Shown here in pieces: positions 37,508 through 48,103 of a stretch of DNA of 64,000 nt. The notes beneath the pieces were generated by a model. That model was not told the origin of the DNA. It worked only from the letters and a program-made list of their open reading frames with translations, and searched no databases. How positions within the stretch are numbered: position 1 is the stretch's first letter; each line of letters begins with the position of its first letter. The translations under genes and the position numbers were made by a program. This DNA comes from Herbaspirillum hiltneri N3 (GTDB lineage Bacteria > Pseudomonadota > Gammaproteobacteria > Burkholderiales > Burkholderiaceae_D): contig NZ_CP011409.1 of NCBI RefSeq assembly GCF_001267925.1, positions 930,001-994,000 on the forward strand, in the 5' to 3' direction.

Positions 37508-38974
37508 TCAGGCCGGCGCACGCAGGTGCCAGTCGGTGGCCTGCTGGTATTGGTGGGCGACGTTGAGCAGGCGCGCTTCATCGTAGTAGCTGCCGATGAT
37601 TTGCAGGCCGACCGGACGATTGCCGTTTTTTTCGCCTTGGCCGAATCCGCATGGAATCGACATGCCCGGCAGACCCGCCAGGCTGGTCGACAAGGTGAAA
37701 ATGTCGGCCAGGTAGTTGGCCACCGGATCGTCGGTCTTGTCGCCCAGATCCCATGCCACGGTCGGCGAGACCGGCCCCATGATGACGTCGCACTTGCGGT
37801 CCGGGCCGGTCAGCGCGTTCTGGAAATCCTGCGCGATCAGGCGGCGGATTTTTTGCGCCTGCAGGTAGTAGGCGTCGTAGTAGCCGTGCGACAGCACATA
37901 GGCACCGACCAGGATGCGGCGCTTCACTTCGTCGCCAAAACCTTCCGCGCGCGACTTCTTGTACATGTCGGAGAGGTCCTTGTAATCGGCGGCGCGATGG
38001 CCGTAGCGCACGCCGTCGAAACGCGACAGGTTCGACGATGCTTCGGCCGGCGCAATCACGTAATACACCGGGATCGACAGCTCGGTCTTCGGCAGCGAAA
38101 TGTCGACCAGCGTGGCGCCGAGCTTTTCGTATTCGGCCAGCGCGGCGCGCACGGCTTGCTCGACATCAGGGGCCAGGCCGGCGCCGAAGAATTCCTTCGG
38201 CACGCCGATGCGAAGACCCTTGATGCTGTCGTTCAGGGAACGGGTGAAATCTTCCTTCGGACGTTCGATGCTGGTCGAATCGCGCTGGTCGAAACCGCTC
38301 ATCGCGTTGAGCAGCAGGCCGCAGTCTTCGGCGGTTTTTGCAATCGGGCCGCCCTGGTCGAGCGACGACGCAAACGCGATCATGCCGTAGCGCGAGACGC
38401 TGCCGTAAGTCGGTTTGATGCCGGTCACGCCGCACAGCGACGACGGCTGGCGGATCGAGCCGCCGGTATCGGTGCCGGTCGCGGCCGGCGCCAGGCGCGC
38501 GGCAATCGCTGCGGCCGAACCGCCGGACGAACCGCCCGGCACGGCGCGCTTGTCCCAAGGATTTTTCACGGCGCCGAAATAGGAATTCTCGTTGCCCGAC
38601 CCCATCGCGAATTCGTCGCAGTTGAGCTTGCCCAATGTAACAGTGCCGGCGGCGTTGAACTGTTCCACCACGGTCGCATCAAACGGGCTCACATAATTTT
38701 CCAGCATCTTCGAACCGGCCGTGGTGCGCCATCCGCGCGTCACGAACAAGTCCTTGTGCGCGATCGGGATGCCGGTCAATGCAGTGACATCGTCGGCGGC
38801 GATGCGGCGGTCGGCTTGCGCGGCCTGTTGCAAGGTCAGTTCGCGATCGACATGCAGGAAAGCATTGAGATCGCTCTGGCCGATGCGGTCGAGGAACAGC
38901 GTGGCCAGTTCGGCCGCGGAAATTTTCTTGGTCTGCAAGAGCGTCGACAGCTCTTTGATGGTCTTGGTGTGCAT
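37508..38974 (-). CDS. gatA: Asp/Glu-tRNA(Asn/Gln) amidotransferase subunit A
   Basis: The protein has 488 residues. This amidase-signature protein has the Ser-cisSer-Lys triad: Lys in [10 protein letters not shown] (about residue 72), cis-Ser in [15 protein letters not shown], and the nucleophile in [11 protein letters not shown]. It releases ammonia from glutamine for the GatB kinase site. It lies between gatC and gatB in one operon, 83 bases downstream of gatC. Confidence 0.97.
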   Translation of the reverse strand: MHTKTIKELSTLLQTKKISAAELATLFLDRIGQSDLNAFLHVDRELTLQQAAQADRRIAADDVTALTGIPIAHKDLFVTRGWRTTAGSKMLENYVSPFDATVVEQFNAAGTVTLGKLNCDEFAMGSGNENSYFGAVKNPWDKRAVPGGSSGGSAAAIAARLAPAATGTDTGGSIRQPSSLCGVTGIKPTYGSVSRYGMIAFASSLDQGGPIAKTAEDCGLLLNAMSGFDQRDSTSIERPKEDFTRSLNDSIKGLRIGVPKEFFGAGLAPDVEQAVRAALAEYEKLGATLVDISLPKTELSIPVYYVIAPAEASSNLSRFDGVRYGHRAADYKDLSDMYKKSRAEGFGDEVKRRILVGAYVLSHGYYDAYYLQAQKIRRLIAQDFQNALTGPDRKCDVIMGPVSPTVAWDLGDKTDDPVANYLADIFTLSTSLAGLPGMSIPCGFGQGEKNGNRPVGLQIIGSYYDEARLLNVAHQYQQATDWHLRAPA

Positions 38975-39057
38975 GGAAAAATGTCGTTTCAGGTTCGGTG
39001 AGGCTGAGGCGCCGAAGCGTCTTTTTTGCGCGCGGTTTCTGTGCGCAGCGACGTGAT

Positions 39058-39360
39058 TTATTCGATGACCTTGGGCACCAGGTACAGGCCGTCCTGAGTC
39101 GCCGGCGCTGGTTGCTGGTATGCCTCGCGCTGGTTGGTTTCGGTCACCGCGTCGTCGCGCAGGCGCAGCGCCAGGTCGGCGGTCAGCGCCGCAATCGGAT
39201 GGCTCAGCGGCTCGATGCCCGTCGTGTCCACGGCGCGCATCTGTTCCACCAGCGAAAAGATGCTGTTGAGTTTGTCCAGGGTTTGGCCGGCTTGTTCATC
39301 CGTCAACTCGAGACGGGACAAGTTGGCAATGCGTTTCACATCGGAAAGGGCAAGAGTCAT
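39058..39360 (-). CDS. gatC: Asp/Glu-tRNA(Asn/Gln) amidotransferase subunit C
   Basis: The protein has 100 residues from the ATG at 39360. The frame to 39447 lacks family support upstream. [16 protein letters not shown] near the start and the tail [21 protein letters not shown] are typical of GatC, the small clamp that stabilises GatA-GatB. First gene of gatC-gatA-gatB. It is divergent from mreB, and the 270-bp gap between them holds promoters for both. Confidence 0.95.
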   Translation of the reverse strand: MTLALSDVKRIANLSRLELTDEQAGQTLDKLNSIFSLVEQMRAVDTTGIEPLSHPIAALTADLALRLRDDAVTETNQREAYQQPAPATQDGLYLVPKVIE

Positions 39361-39490
39361 GATAGGAAGGTGCGCGCCGGGCGCAAAAACTAATGTGTTG
39401 AAAAATCGGATCGCCATGATGGCAAATGCGCAGGTAAAAGCCTGCAAAAACGCAGAAAAATCTCTTATCAGGCAAGGATGGATGGCTATT

Positions 39491-39519
39491 TTGCCTGCTG
39501 GTTTCTGCCAAATTATAAG
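39491..39519 (+). promoter_or_regulatory. Probable sigma-70 promoter of mreB
   Basis: TTGCCT (39491-39496) and TATAAG (39514-39519) are separated by 17 bases, about 113 bases before the mreB ATG. A second possible -10, TAGAAT at 39521, has poorer spacing. The element lies in the gatC-mreB divergent gap. Confidence 0.55.
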
Positions 39520-39536
39520 GTAGAATGTAGGACTAA

Positions 39537-40676
<1,140 letters not shown>

Positions 40677-40925
40677 TTCTCCGCCACAGGAGTCCGGCCA
40701 ACCTCGAGGAACCGAAACGCGCCTATGACTGAGCACAAGCAGATTGGGTCGGTGCTGCGAACCTACAGTTCGCACAACGGCCAAATCTCGGCTGCTGCAG
40801 CGCGTTGCCTTCCTGACATTGGCCGGAACCTTCCCGGTATCCGTCCGCTGTTCTCCCTCCAGCCCGCCGTGCGCGGGCTGTTGCGGTTTTCGGCTCACCC
40901 GGCATCGGTCTCGGCCTGACGACAC
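40677..40925 (+). other. mreB-mreC gap with a hairpin
   Basis: The 249-bp gap contains CAGCCCGC (40860-40867) and GCGGGCTG (40873-40880) as a perfect 8-bp stem followed by TTGCGGTTTT. That resembles a weak terminator or attenuator that would lower mreC-mreD expression relative to mreB. A 64-codon open frame at 40725-40919 has no Shine-Dalgarno or recognisable product, so I do not call it a gene. Confidence 0.5.
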
Positions 40926-42017
40926 ATGGATATCCCACCACTCTTCAAGCAAGGCGCCTCGGCCCGCGCCCGCGCCGGCTTTTTTGCGCTGATAGCGATC
41001 ATCATGCTGGTGGTCGATTCGCGCATGCATGCGCTGTCGATGGTGCGCCAGGCAGTCGGCACGGTGCTGTATCCGTTCCAGGTCGTCGCCATGGTGCCGC
41101 GCGACGCCGCCTACAAGGTCGGCGATTACTTCAATTCCCTGACTGCGCTGCAAAAGGAAAACGACGCCCTGCGCCGCCAGCAAGCCGTGAATGCCCAGCT
41201 GATGCAGCAAGAGCGCCAGATGGCCGCCGAAAACATCCAGCTGCGCAAGTTGCTGAGCATGCAACAACGCATCGCCAACAGATCGGTGGTCGGTGAAATC
41301 CTTTACGATGCGCGCGATCCGTTCACCCGCAAGATCATCCTCAATCGTGGTTCGCAGCAGGGCGTTGCGCCCGGCCAGCCGGTGATCGATGACGTCGGCA
41401 TCGTCGGCCAGGTCACGCGCGTATTCCCGTTCACGTCCGAAGTCACGCTGCTGACCGACAAGGACCAGGCCATTCCGGTGCAGGTCCTGCGCAACGGCTT
41501 GCGCAGCGTGGCCTACGGTCGCGGCCAGTCGGGCGTGCTGGACTTGCGCTTCATGGCCGCCAACGCCGACATTCAGAAGGGCGATGCGCTGGTCACCTCG
41601 GGCATCGACGGTATCTATCCGCCCGGCTTGTCGGTGGCGACGGTGCAGCAGGTCGAGACCAAGTCGACCGATGCTTTCGCCCACATCGTCTGCCTGCCGG
41701 CTGCCGGCGTCGATCGCCACAAGCAGCTGCTGATTTTGCTGGTCGAACAGACCATCGCGCCGCGTCCCGATCCTGAAGGCGCGGGGGAAAAGGGCGACAA
41801 GCTGCTCAAGCGCCGCCTGCGCGACACCGCCAAGGAAAGCGAGGCGGTGTCGCCCAAGGACGCGCCGAACGAAGAGCGCAAGGGTACCGCTCCTGCTGCT
41901 ACTGCAGCTGCAGCAACTTCGGCTGCACCGGCACCGGCAACCGCTGCAGCGCCGGCCGCCAAACCAGCCACACCGCCGGCGGCAACGTCGGCACAACCCG
42001 CCAAGAGCGCCCGATGA
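40926..42017 (+). CDS. mreC: Rod-shape protein MreC
   Basis: The protein has 363 residues. One membrane segment (about 17-35, GFFALIAIIMLVVDSRM) is followed by a periplasmic coiled coil (about 70-105) and the double beta-barrel MreC domain (GEILYDARDPFTRKIILNRGS; PVIDDVGIVGQVTRVFP). An Ala/Pro/Thr-rich low-complexity tail of about 50 residues is longer than in E. coli MreC. It links MreB inside the cell to PBP2. Its stop overlaps the mreD start by four bases (ATGA). Confidence 0.96.
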   Translation: MDIPPLFKQGASARARAGFFALIAIIMLVVDSRMHALSMVRQAVGTVLYPFQVVAMVPRDAAYKVGDYFNSLTALQKENDALRRQQAVNAQLMQQERQMAAENIQLRKLLSMQQRIANRSVVGEILYDARDPFTRKIILNRGSQQGVAPGQPVIDDVGIVGQVTRVFPFTSEVTLLTDKDQAIPVQVLRNGLRSVAYGRGQSGVLDLRFMAANADIQKGDALVTSGIDGIYPPGLSVATVQQVETKSTDAFAHIVCLPAAGVDRHKQLLILLVEQTIAPRPDPEGAGEKGDKLLKRRLRDTAKESEAVSPKDAPNEERKGTAPAATAAAATSAAPAPATAAAPAAKPATPPAATSAQPAKSAR

Positions 42018-42526
42018 ACGATCCGCACTACATCCTGCTGCCGGCTAATCCGCTGTTCATCGCGCTGAGCCTGGTGGCGGCCTTCCTGCTCAATCTGCTG
42101 CCGTGGGGGCAATGGGTCGGCGTGCCCGATTTCGTCGCGCTGGTGCTGGTGTTCTGGGCGATCCACGAGCCGCGCAAGATCGGCATCAGCATCGCCTTCA
42201 TGATGGGCTTGCTGATGGACGTCAATGAAGCCACGCTGCTCGGCGAAAACGCCCTGGCCTACACGCTGCTGTCCTACTTCTCGATCATGATCCACCGCCG
42301 CGTGCTGTGGTTTCCGGTCGGCACCCAGGCATTGCACATCCTGCCGCTGCTGCTGCTGACGCAGGCAGTGCAACTGGTCGTGCGCCTGATCGTCAGCGGC
42401 AAATTCCCGCATTGGTACTACTTCAGCGAAAGTTTCGTCTGCGCTCTGCTGTGGCCGGTGGTGGCGTGGCTGCTGCTGGCGCCGCAACGACGTGCGATCA
42501 ATCGCGACGACAACCGTCCGATCTAG
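42014..42526 (+). CDS. mreD: Rod-shape protein MreD
   Basis: The protein has 170 residues with five or six membrane helices. It begins MNDPHYILLPANPLFIALSLVAAFL, with FVALVLVFWAIHEPRKIGISIAFMMGLLMDV near the middle, typical of MreD. It is an inner-membrane partner of MreC. Translationally coupled to mreC by an ATGA overlap; mrdA follows after 23 bases. Confidence 0.95.
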   Translation: MNDPHYILLPANPLFIALSLVAAFLLNLLPWGQWVGVPDFVALVLVFWAIHEPRKIGISIAFMMGLLMDVNEATLLGENALAYTLLSYFSIMIHRRVLWFPVGTQALHILPLLLLTQAVQLVVRLIVSGKFPHWYYFSESFVCALLWPVVAWLLLAPQRRAINRDDNRPI

Positions 42527-42549
42527 ACTAGGTCATAACACGCTCCGAT

Positions 42550-44487
42550 ATGACAGAGTTCAAAAACACCGAGCATGAACTGAAGCTCTTCCGGTTGCGC
42601 CTGTTCGCAGTCGCGGTGCTGGTGCTGGTGTGTTTCAGTCTGCTGATGGCGCGTTTTGTCTGGCTGCAGATCGTGCGCCATGACGCCTATGCCGCGCAGG
42701 CCGAGGAAAACCGCATTTCGGTGGTGCCCATCGTGCCCAACCGCGGCCTGATCCTGGATCGCAACGGCGTGGTGCTGGCGCGCAACTACTCCGCCTACAC
42801 GCTCGAAATCACACCGTCCAAGATCACCGGCAGCCTCGACGACCTGGTCGATCAGCTGAGCCCGCTGGTCGACATCCAGCCGAAAGACCGGCGCCGTTTC
42901 CGCAAGCTGCTGGAAGAATCCAAGAACTTCGAAAGCCTGCCGATCCGCACGCGCCTGACCGACGAGGAAGTCGCCAGGTTCACCGCGCAGCGTTATCGCT
43001 TCCCCGGCGTCGACATCCAGGCGCGCTTGTTCCGCCAATATCCGTACGGCAAAACCGCCGCGCACGTGATCGGCTACATTGGCCGCATCAGCCAGCGCGA
43101 CGCCGATCGCATCTCCGATTCCGACGACGAAGCCAACTACAACGGCACCGACTACATCGGCAAGGAAGGCCTCGAGAAGAGTTACGAGACCCAGCTGCAC
43201 GGCACCACCGGCTACGAAGAAGTCGAGATCTCCGCCGGCGGCCGCGCCGTGCGCACGCTCTCGCGCACGCCGGCCAGCCCGGGCCAGAACTTGATCCTGT
43301 CGATCGACATCGAGCTGCAAAAAGTGATCGAGGAAGCCTTCGGCGACCGCAAAGGGGCGCTGGTCGCGATCGATCCGGCCACCGGCGACATCCTCGCCTA
43401 CGTTTCGCAGCCGTCGTTCGATCCCAACGTCTTCGTCGAAGGCATCGACCAGCAAACCTGGGACGAACTCAACAATTCGCCCGATCGTCCACTCATCAAC
43501 CGTCCGCTGTCCGGCACTTATCCACCCGGTTCGACGTACAAGCCGTTCATGGCGCTGGCGGCATTGGAGCTGGGCAAGCGCAAGCCGACCGACTCCATCC
43601 GCGACCCCGGCTTCTTCTGGCTCGGCAATCATAAATTCCGCGACGACAAGGAAGGCGGCCACGGCGTGGTCGACATGTACCGCTCGATCGTGGTCTCTTG
43701 CGACACCTACTACTACATGCTGGCCAACGACCTCGGCGTCGACGCCATCCACGATTTCATGAAGCCGTTCGGCTTCGGCCAGGTCACCGGCATCGACCTG
43801 GAACACGAGCGCAAGGGCCTGCTGCCGTCCACCACCTGGAAGCGCAACGCCTACCGCAAGCCGGAGCAGCGCAAGTGGTACGCCGGCGAAACCATCTCGC
43901 TGGGCATCGGCCAGGGCTACAACGCATTCACGCCGATCCAGATGGCGCACGCGACCGCGACGCTGGCCAACAACGGCGTGGTCATGAAGCCGCATCTGGT
44001 CAAGATGATCGAAGATGGCGTCACGCATGACCGCACCGTCACCGTGCCGAAGGAAAGCTATCGCATCCCGCTGAAGCAGGAAAACATCGACGTCATCAAG
44101 CAGGCCATGGTTGGCGTGAACAAGGAAGGCACCGGCGCGCGCGTGTTCGCCGGCGCGGAATACACATCGGCCGGCAAGAGCGGTACGGCGCAGGTGGTCT
44201 CGATCAAGAAGAACGAGAAGTACGACGCCAAGCGCCTTGCCACCCATCTGCTGGACAACGCCTTGTTTACCGCCTTTGCTCCAGCCGACAAGCCGCGCAT
44301 CGCGCTTTCGGTCATCGTCGAAAACGGCGGATGGGGCGCCGAAGCCGCTGCGCCGCTGGCGCGCAAGGCGATCGACTTCTACCTGCTCGGCAAACGTCCC
44401 GGCGACAAGGCCAAGGCCGCCGCCAAGGGCAGCGATGCCGCCACACAACCTGCAACAGACGCGGTCGGCAACGATATCAGGGATTAA
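42550..44487 (+). CDS. mrdA: Penicillin-binding protein 2 (elongation transpeptidase)
   Basis: The protein has 645 residues. One N-terminal membrane segment (about 18-38), a PBP dimerisation domain (about 60-235, RGLILDRNGVVLARN) and a transpeptidase domain (about 265-615) are present. Catalytic Ser328 is in GSTYKPF, the SxN-type SCD motif follows, and KSGTAQ has Lys543. It crosslinks peptidoglycan during elongation together with RodA, MreC and MreD. The sequence ends in a short Lys/Ala-rich tail. rodA begins four bases downstream, so both are co-translated. Confidence 0.97.
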   Translation: MTEFKNTEHELKLFRLRLFAVAVLVLVCFSLLMARFVWLQIVRHDAYAAQAEENRISVVPIVPNRGLILDRNGVVLARNYSAYTLEITPSKITGSLDDLVDQLSPLVDIQPKDRRRFRKLLEESKNFESLPIRTRLTDEEVARFTAQRYRFPGVDIQARLFRQYPYGKTAAHVIGYIGRISQRDADRISDSDDEANYNGTDYIGKEGLEKSYETQLHGTTGYEEVEISAGGRAVRTLSRTPASPGQNLILSIDIELQKVIEEAFGDRKGALVAIDPATGDILAYVSQPSFDPNVFVEGIDQQTWDELNNSPDRPLINRPLSGTYPPGSTYKPFMALAALELGKRKPTDSIRDPGFFWLGNHKFRDDKEGGHGVVDMYRSIVVSCDTYYYMLANDLGVDAIHDFMKPFGFGQVTGIDLEHERKGLLPSTTWKRNAYRKPEQRKWYAGETISLGIGQGYNAFTPIQMAHATATLANNGVVMKPHLVKMIEDGVTHDRTVTVPKESYRIPLKQENIDVIKQAMVGVNKEGTGARVFAGAEYTSAGKSGTAQVVSIKKNEKYDAKRLATHLLDNALFTAFAPADKPRIALSVIVENGGWGAEAAAPLARKAIDFYLLGKRPGDKAKAAAKGSDAATQPATDAVGNDIRD

Positions 44488-44491
44488 ACAG

Positions 44492-45601
44492 ATGAACTTG
44501 CACCGCCCCCCGCTCTGGCAAATCATCAAACCGCACCTGGCGGTGTTTGACGGCGCGCTGTCGCTGATCATTTTCCTGATCATGTCGGTCGGCATCGTCA
44601 CGCTGTATTCGGCCGGCATGAACTTCCCCGGCCGCGTCGAAGACCAGCTGCGCAATATCCTGATCGCCTTCATCGTGATGTGGATCGCCGCCAACGTCTC
44701 CCCGCAGACCTTGCTGCGCTTCGCCGTGCCGATCTACACGGTCGGCGTCACGCTACTGATTGCGGTGGCCTTGTTCGGCATCGTCAAGAAAGGCTCGCGC
44801 CGCTGGCTCAACATCGGCATGGTCGTGCAGCCATCCGAGATCATGAAGATCGCCATGCCGCTGATGCTGGCGTGGTACTTCCAGAAGCGCGAAGGCATGA
44901 TCCGCTGGCATGTGTTTCTGATCGCCGGATTGCTGCTGGCGGTGCCGGTCGGCCTGATCATCCGCCAGCCCGACCTCGGCACCGGCGTGCTGGTGCTGGC
45001 GGCTGGTTTCTACGTGATCTTCTTCGCCGGCCTGTCGTGGAAGGTGCTGACCGGCTTGGCCGTCGCCGGCGCCGCCAGCCTGCCGGTGGTCTGGTCGGTG
45101 CTGCACGACTACCAGCGCCAGCGCGTGATGATGCTGATCGATCCGACTTCCGATCCGCTCGGCAAGGGCTTCCACATCATCCAGTCGACCATCGCCATCG
45201 GTTCCGGCGGCGTCACCGGCAAAGGCTGGCTGATGGGTACGCAGACCCACCTGGAATTCATCCCCGAGCGCACCACCGACTTCATCTTCTCGGTGTTCTC
45301 GGAAGAGTTCGGCCTCATCGGCAACAGCATTCTGGTGGTGCTCTATCTGCTGCTGATCGGGCGCGGCCTGATGATCACCGCCAACGCGCCGACGCTGTTC
45401 ACGCGTTTGCTGGGCGGCTCCATCACGATGATTTTCTTCACCTACGCGTTTGTGAACATGGGCATGGTCAGCGGCATCCTCCCGGTGGTCGGCGTGCCGT
45501 TGCCGTTCATGAGCTACGGCGGCACCGCGCTGGTCACGCTGGGACTGGGCGCGGGTATCCTGATGAGCATTCAGCGCCATCGCAAACTAGTGCAAACCTG
45601 A
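44492..45601 (+). CDS. rodA: Peptidoglycan glycosyltransferase RodA
   Basis: The protein has 369 residues from the ATG at 44492, four bases after mrdA; the frame extending to 44237 overlaps mrdA. It is a SEDS-family membrane protein with about ten helices, with the conserved LYSAG, QPSEIMKIAMPLMLAWYF, RQPDLGTG, FIPERTTDFIFSVFSEEFGL and GMVSGILPVVGVPLPFMSYGG. It polymerises lipid II with PBP2 at the lateral wall. Gene order mrdA-rodA (mrdB) is conserved. Confidence 0.97.
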   Translation: MNLHRPPLWQIIKPHLAVFDGALSLIIFLIMSVGIVTLYSAGMNFPGRVEDQLRNILIAFIVMWIAANVSPQTLLRFAVPIYTVGVTLLIAVALFGIVKKGSRRWLNIGMVVQPSEIMKIAMPLMLAWYFQKREGMIRWHVFLIAGLLLAVPVGLIIRQPDLGTGVLVLAAGFYVIFFAGLSWKVLTGLAVAGAASLPVVWSVLHDYQRQRVMMLIDPTSDPLGKGFHIIQSTIAIGSGGVTGKGWLMGTQTHLEFIPERTTDFIFSVFSEEFGLIGNSILVVLYLLLIGRGLMITANAPTLFTRLLGGSITMIFFTYAFVNMGMVSGILPVVGVPLPFMSYGGTALVTLGLGAGILMSIQRHRKLVQT

Positions 45602-45620
45602 CAACGCTGGCGGGGGTTGC

Positions 45621-45670
45621 CGATACTCTGGTATCGTTGCGCTCGATCTAGGGCCTGTTAACAGGCCCTA
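45621..45670. repeat. Hairpin and 22-bp perfect palindrome between rodA and rlpA
   Basis: CGATAC-TCTG-GTATCG (45621-45636) is followed by the perfect palindrome TAGGGCCTGTTAACAGGCCCTA (45649-45670). Its plus-strand 3' side has AAAAC, not a T run, so it is not a typical terminator. It could be an operator, an RNA processing site or a minus-strand terminator (TTTTAG on that side precedes rather than follows the stem). Confidence 0.6.
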
Positions 45671-45698
45671 AAACAACCGAGACTCAGGGAACATTGAA

Positions 45699-46775
45699 AT
45701 GCGGGATTTTCTTGTCACGACGCCGCGCATGATGCGCTGGCTGTCCTTATTGGCGCCGCTGGCGCTGGCGGCGTGCAGCAGTGCGCCGCCGCTCAATCCG
45801 TCGCCGTCGGCGACGACGTCCACGTCCACGTCGACAGCGCGCAGCGCCAACGGCAAGCCTTTGCCGGCGCTGCCGGCTGCGGGCTCCGGCCGCGGCGGCT
45901 ATTACAAGGACGACGGTCCGGGCGACCAGCCGCCGGAAGGCTTGCTTGACACACCCGATGCCGAGCCGCGCGTCGAACCGTATTCGAAATCGGCGCTGCG
46001 TCCCTACACCGTCTTCGGCAAGACCTACACCCCGATCAGCGACAACCGGCCGTTCAAGCAGCGCGGCATCGGCAGCTGGTACGGCAAGAAATTCCACGGC
46101 CAGAAGACCTCGTCCGGCGAACTGTACGACATGTACAAGATGTCGGCTGCGCATCCGACATTGCCGATCCCATCCTATGCACGCGTCACCAACCTGAAGA
46201 CCGGCGCGCAGGTAGTGGTGCGCATCAATGACCGCGGGCCGTTCCATTCGACGCGCATCATCGACTTGTCCTATACCGCAGCGCTCAAGCTCGGCTACCT
46301 CTCCTCCGGCAGCAGCGAGCTGGAAGTCGAGCGCCTGTTGCCTGACGAAATCGCCCGCATGGCGGAGAACAAGCGCAACGGGATTCCGAACACCACCACT
46401 GCCACCACCGCCGCTGCGCCCGCAGCCGAACCGGTCTCGGTCGGCAGCGTCGCGCCGCCCGGCCAGATCGTCCCGGTGGCGATGACGACGGCGCCACCGC
46501 CGGCCACCGCCGATGCCGCCGCACCGGCCGGTACGGCGCTGGCCGGCGGCTTCTATCTGCAATTCGGCGCCTACGCGCAGGAGGCCAACGCCGTCGCTGC
46601 GCGCGACAAGCTGATGCAAAGCCTCAACGGCGCCGTCGAAAAAATGGAAACCATCGTCGTCAACGGCCTGTATCGTTTGTATGCCGGCCCTTACGCCACT
46701 CGCCCGGCGGCCATGGATGCCGCCCAGATCGTGCGTCAGCGCAGTAGCGTGACGCCGTTCGTGGTCGAGCGCTGA
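45699..46775 (+). CDS. rlpA: RlpA-type septal/cell-wall lytic transglycosylase lipoprotein
   Basis: The protein has 358 residues. A lipoprotein signal ends with LALAACSS (about residue 26). A disordered Ser/Thr/Pro stretch follows, then the RlpA double-psi beta-barrel (about 120-210, [25 protein letters not shown] and [19 protein letters not shown]), an Ala/Pro linker, and a C-terminal SPOR domain (about 283-358, [15 protein letters not shown]). It cleaves denuded glycan strands and binds septal peptidoglycan through SPOR. It closes the mre-mrd cluster, as is usual in Burkholderiales. Confidence 0.96.
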   Translation: MRDFLVTTPRMMRWLSLLAPLALAACSSAPPLNPSPSATTSTSTSTARSANGKPLPALPAAGSGRGGYYKDDGPGDQPPEGLLDTPDAEPRVEPYSKSALRPYTVFGKTYTPISDNRPFKQRGIGSWYGKKFHGQKTSSGELYDMYKMSAAHPTLPIPSYARVTNLKTGAQVVVRINDRGPFHSTRIIDLSYTAALKLGYLSSGSSELEVERLLPDEIARMAENKRNGIPNTTTATTAAAPAAEPVSVGSVAPPGQIVPVAMTTAPPPATADAAAPAGTALAGGFYLQFGAYAQEANAVAARDKLMQSLNGAVEKMETIVVNGLYRLYAGPYATRPAAMDAAQIVRQRSSVTPFVVER

Positions 46776-46819
46776 GCCCGCTGATCCTTTCTACATCACA
46801 CCTGCACAGGAACAGATAC

Positions 46820-47152
46820 ATGCATCCCTATTTATTGCTGGGCATCGCCATCGTGGCCGAAGTCATTGCCACCTCCGCCCTGCGCGCCGCCGAGGGCTTT
46901 GCGCGCCTGGTGCCGTCGATCGTGGTGGTCATCGGTTATGCAGTGGCGTTTCTGTGCCTGTCGCTGACGTTGAAATCGATCCCGGTCGGCATCGTGTATG
47001 CGATCTGGTCGGGGCTGGGGATCGTGCTGATTTCGGTGGTGGCGTATTTCCTGTACGGCCAGTCGCTGGATCTGCCGGCCATCATCGGCATGGGATTGAT
47101 TCTGGTCGGCGTCGTCGTGCTCAACCTGTTTTCAAAATCGGCCGTGCACTGA
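46820..47152 (+). CDS. Small multidrug resistance (SMR/EmrE-like) transporter
   Basis: The protein has 110 residues with four membrane helices. Glu14 in [19 protein letters not shown] is the essential proton/substrate residue, and [22 protein letters not shown] matches the conserved third helix. EmrE-type exporters remove quaternary cations by proton exchange as dimers. AGGAACAG lies upstream. It lies 44 bases after rlpA on the same strand and may be transcribed with it. Confidence 0.93.
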   Translation: MHPYLLLGIAIVAEVIATSALRAAEGFARLVPSIVVVIGYAVAFLCLSLTLKSIPVGIVYAIWSGLGIVLISVVAYFLYGQSLDLPAIIGMGLILVGVVVLNLFSKSAVH

Positions 47153-47183
47153 TAGCACTATATGGCATCGCCAGATCAACGCT

Positions 47184-48092
47184 TCAGCCCGCATCCTTGA
47201 TCTGCAAAGCGCGCTCATAGAGCGCGTTTTTCTTTTGGCCGGTGATTTGCGCGGCCAGTCCCGCCGCTTGCTTGAGCGGCAATTCTTCCAGCAGGATGCG
47301 CAGCACGCGTTCGGCTTCGGCATTGTCGTCATCGCCAGCCGCCGCCGCGCCTTCCACCAGCACCACGAATTCTCCGCGCTGGCGGTTGCTGTCTTCGGCC
47401 AGCCAGGCCGGCGCTTCGGCCAGCGGGCAGCGATGCACGGTTTCAAACAGCTTGGTCAGTTCACGGCCGAGCACCACGTGACGCTCGGGGCCGAAGGCCT
47501 GCAGCAACGCATCGACGGTTTCCACGATGCGATGCGGCGCTTCGTAGAAGACCAGCGTGGCGGTGTCGGCTGCCAGTTTTTGCAGCGCATGTTCGCGCTG
47601 CCTGGATTTGTTCGGCAAGAAACCGATGAAGCGAAACGCATCGTTGACAAATCCGCTGGCCGACAGCGCCGCCACCGCCGCCGATGGACCCGGCAGCGGC
47701 ACCACGCGCAGCCCCGCCGCGCGCACCGCCTCGACGATGCGCGCGCCAGGATCGGACACCGCCGGCGTGCCGGCATCCGACACCAGCGCGATGCGCTGGC
47801 CTTGCTGCAGGCGCGCGATGATCTTGTCGGCGGCTTCGCGTTCGTTGTGTTCATGCGCCGCGATCAGCGTCTGGCTGATGCCGTAGCGCGTGAGCAGGTG
47901 GCTGGTGTTGCGGGTGTCTTCGCAGGCGACGGCGTCGGCGATGGTCAGGACGTGCAAAGCACGCAACGTCACGTCGCAAACATTTCCGATGGGCGTGGCC
48001 AGCACATATAATGCCGACTCAGGATAGGTCTGCTGCGCGGCCTCGCTCAGGACTGACGACGCGGCTGCCGCGCTGGAGTTGGGGTGACTCAT
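47184..48092 (-). CDS. rsmI: 16S rRNA (cytidine1402-2'-O)-methyltransferase
   Basis: The protein has 302 residues. This tetrapyrrole-methylase-fold protein has YVLATPIGNVCDVTLRALHVL (28-48), ACEDTRNTSHLLTRYGI, ALVSDAGTPAVSDPG and YEAPHRIVET, as in RsmI. It methylates the ribose of C1402 in the 30S P site. It is divergent from lpoA, the same arrangement as in E. coli (yraL / yraM-yraN-diaA-dolP). The convergent SMR gene ends 31 bases beyond the rsmI stop. Confidence 0.96.
   Translation of the reverse strand: MSHPNSSAAAASSVLSEAAQQTYPESALYVLATPIGNVCDVTLRALHVLTIADAVACEDTRNTSHLLTRYGISQTLIAAHEHNEREAADKIIARLQQGQRIALVSDAGTPAVSDPGARIVEAVRAAGLRVVPLPGPSAAVAALSASGFVNDAFRFIGFLPNKSRQREHALQKLAADTATLVFYEAPHRIVETVDALLQAFGPERHVVLGRELTKLFETVHRCPLAEAPAWLAEDSNRQRGEFVVLVEGAAAAGDDDNAEAERVLRILLEELPLKQAAGLAAQITGQKKNALYERALQIKDAG
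47208..47235 (+). terminator. Terminator for the SMR gene embedded in the 3' end of rsmI
   Basis: AGCGCGCTC and GAGCGCGTT form a near-perfect stem with an ATA loop followed by TTTTTCTTTT on the plus strand. It lies 56 bases past the SMR stop but inside the last codons of convergent rsmI, so the rsmI C-terminus and the terminator share bases. Confidence 0.65.
47983..48012 (+). promoter_or_regulatory. Possible lpoA promoter
   Basis: A perfect -10 TATAAT at 48007-48012 lies 92 bases before the lpoA ATG. A weak -35, TTTCCG, lies 18 bases upstream at 47983-47988. Both are inside the 5' part of rsmI on the opposite strand. Confidence 0.4.
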
Positions 48093-48103
48093 TGGAGAAG
48101 ATA

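Noticed and set aside
40725..40919. 64-codon open frame in the mreB-mreC gap
   Set aside because: No Shine-Dalgarno and no recognisable product. I treat the gap as non-coding with a hairpin.
42523..44694. 723-codon open frame antisense to mrdA
   Set aside because: mrdA is complete and conserved; the antisense product is low-complexity.
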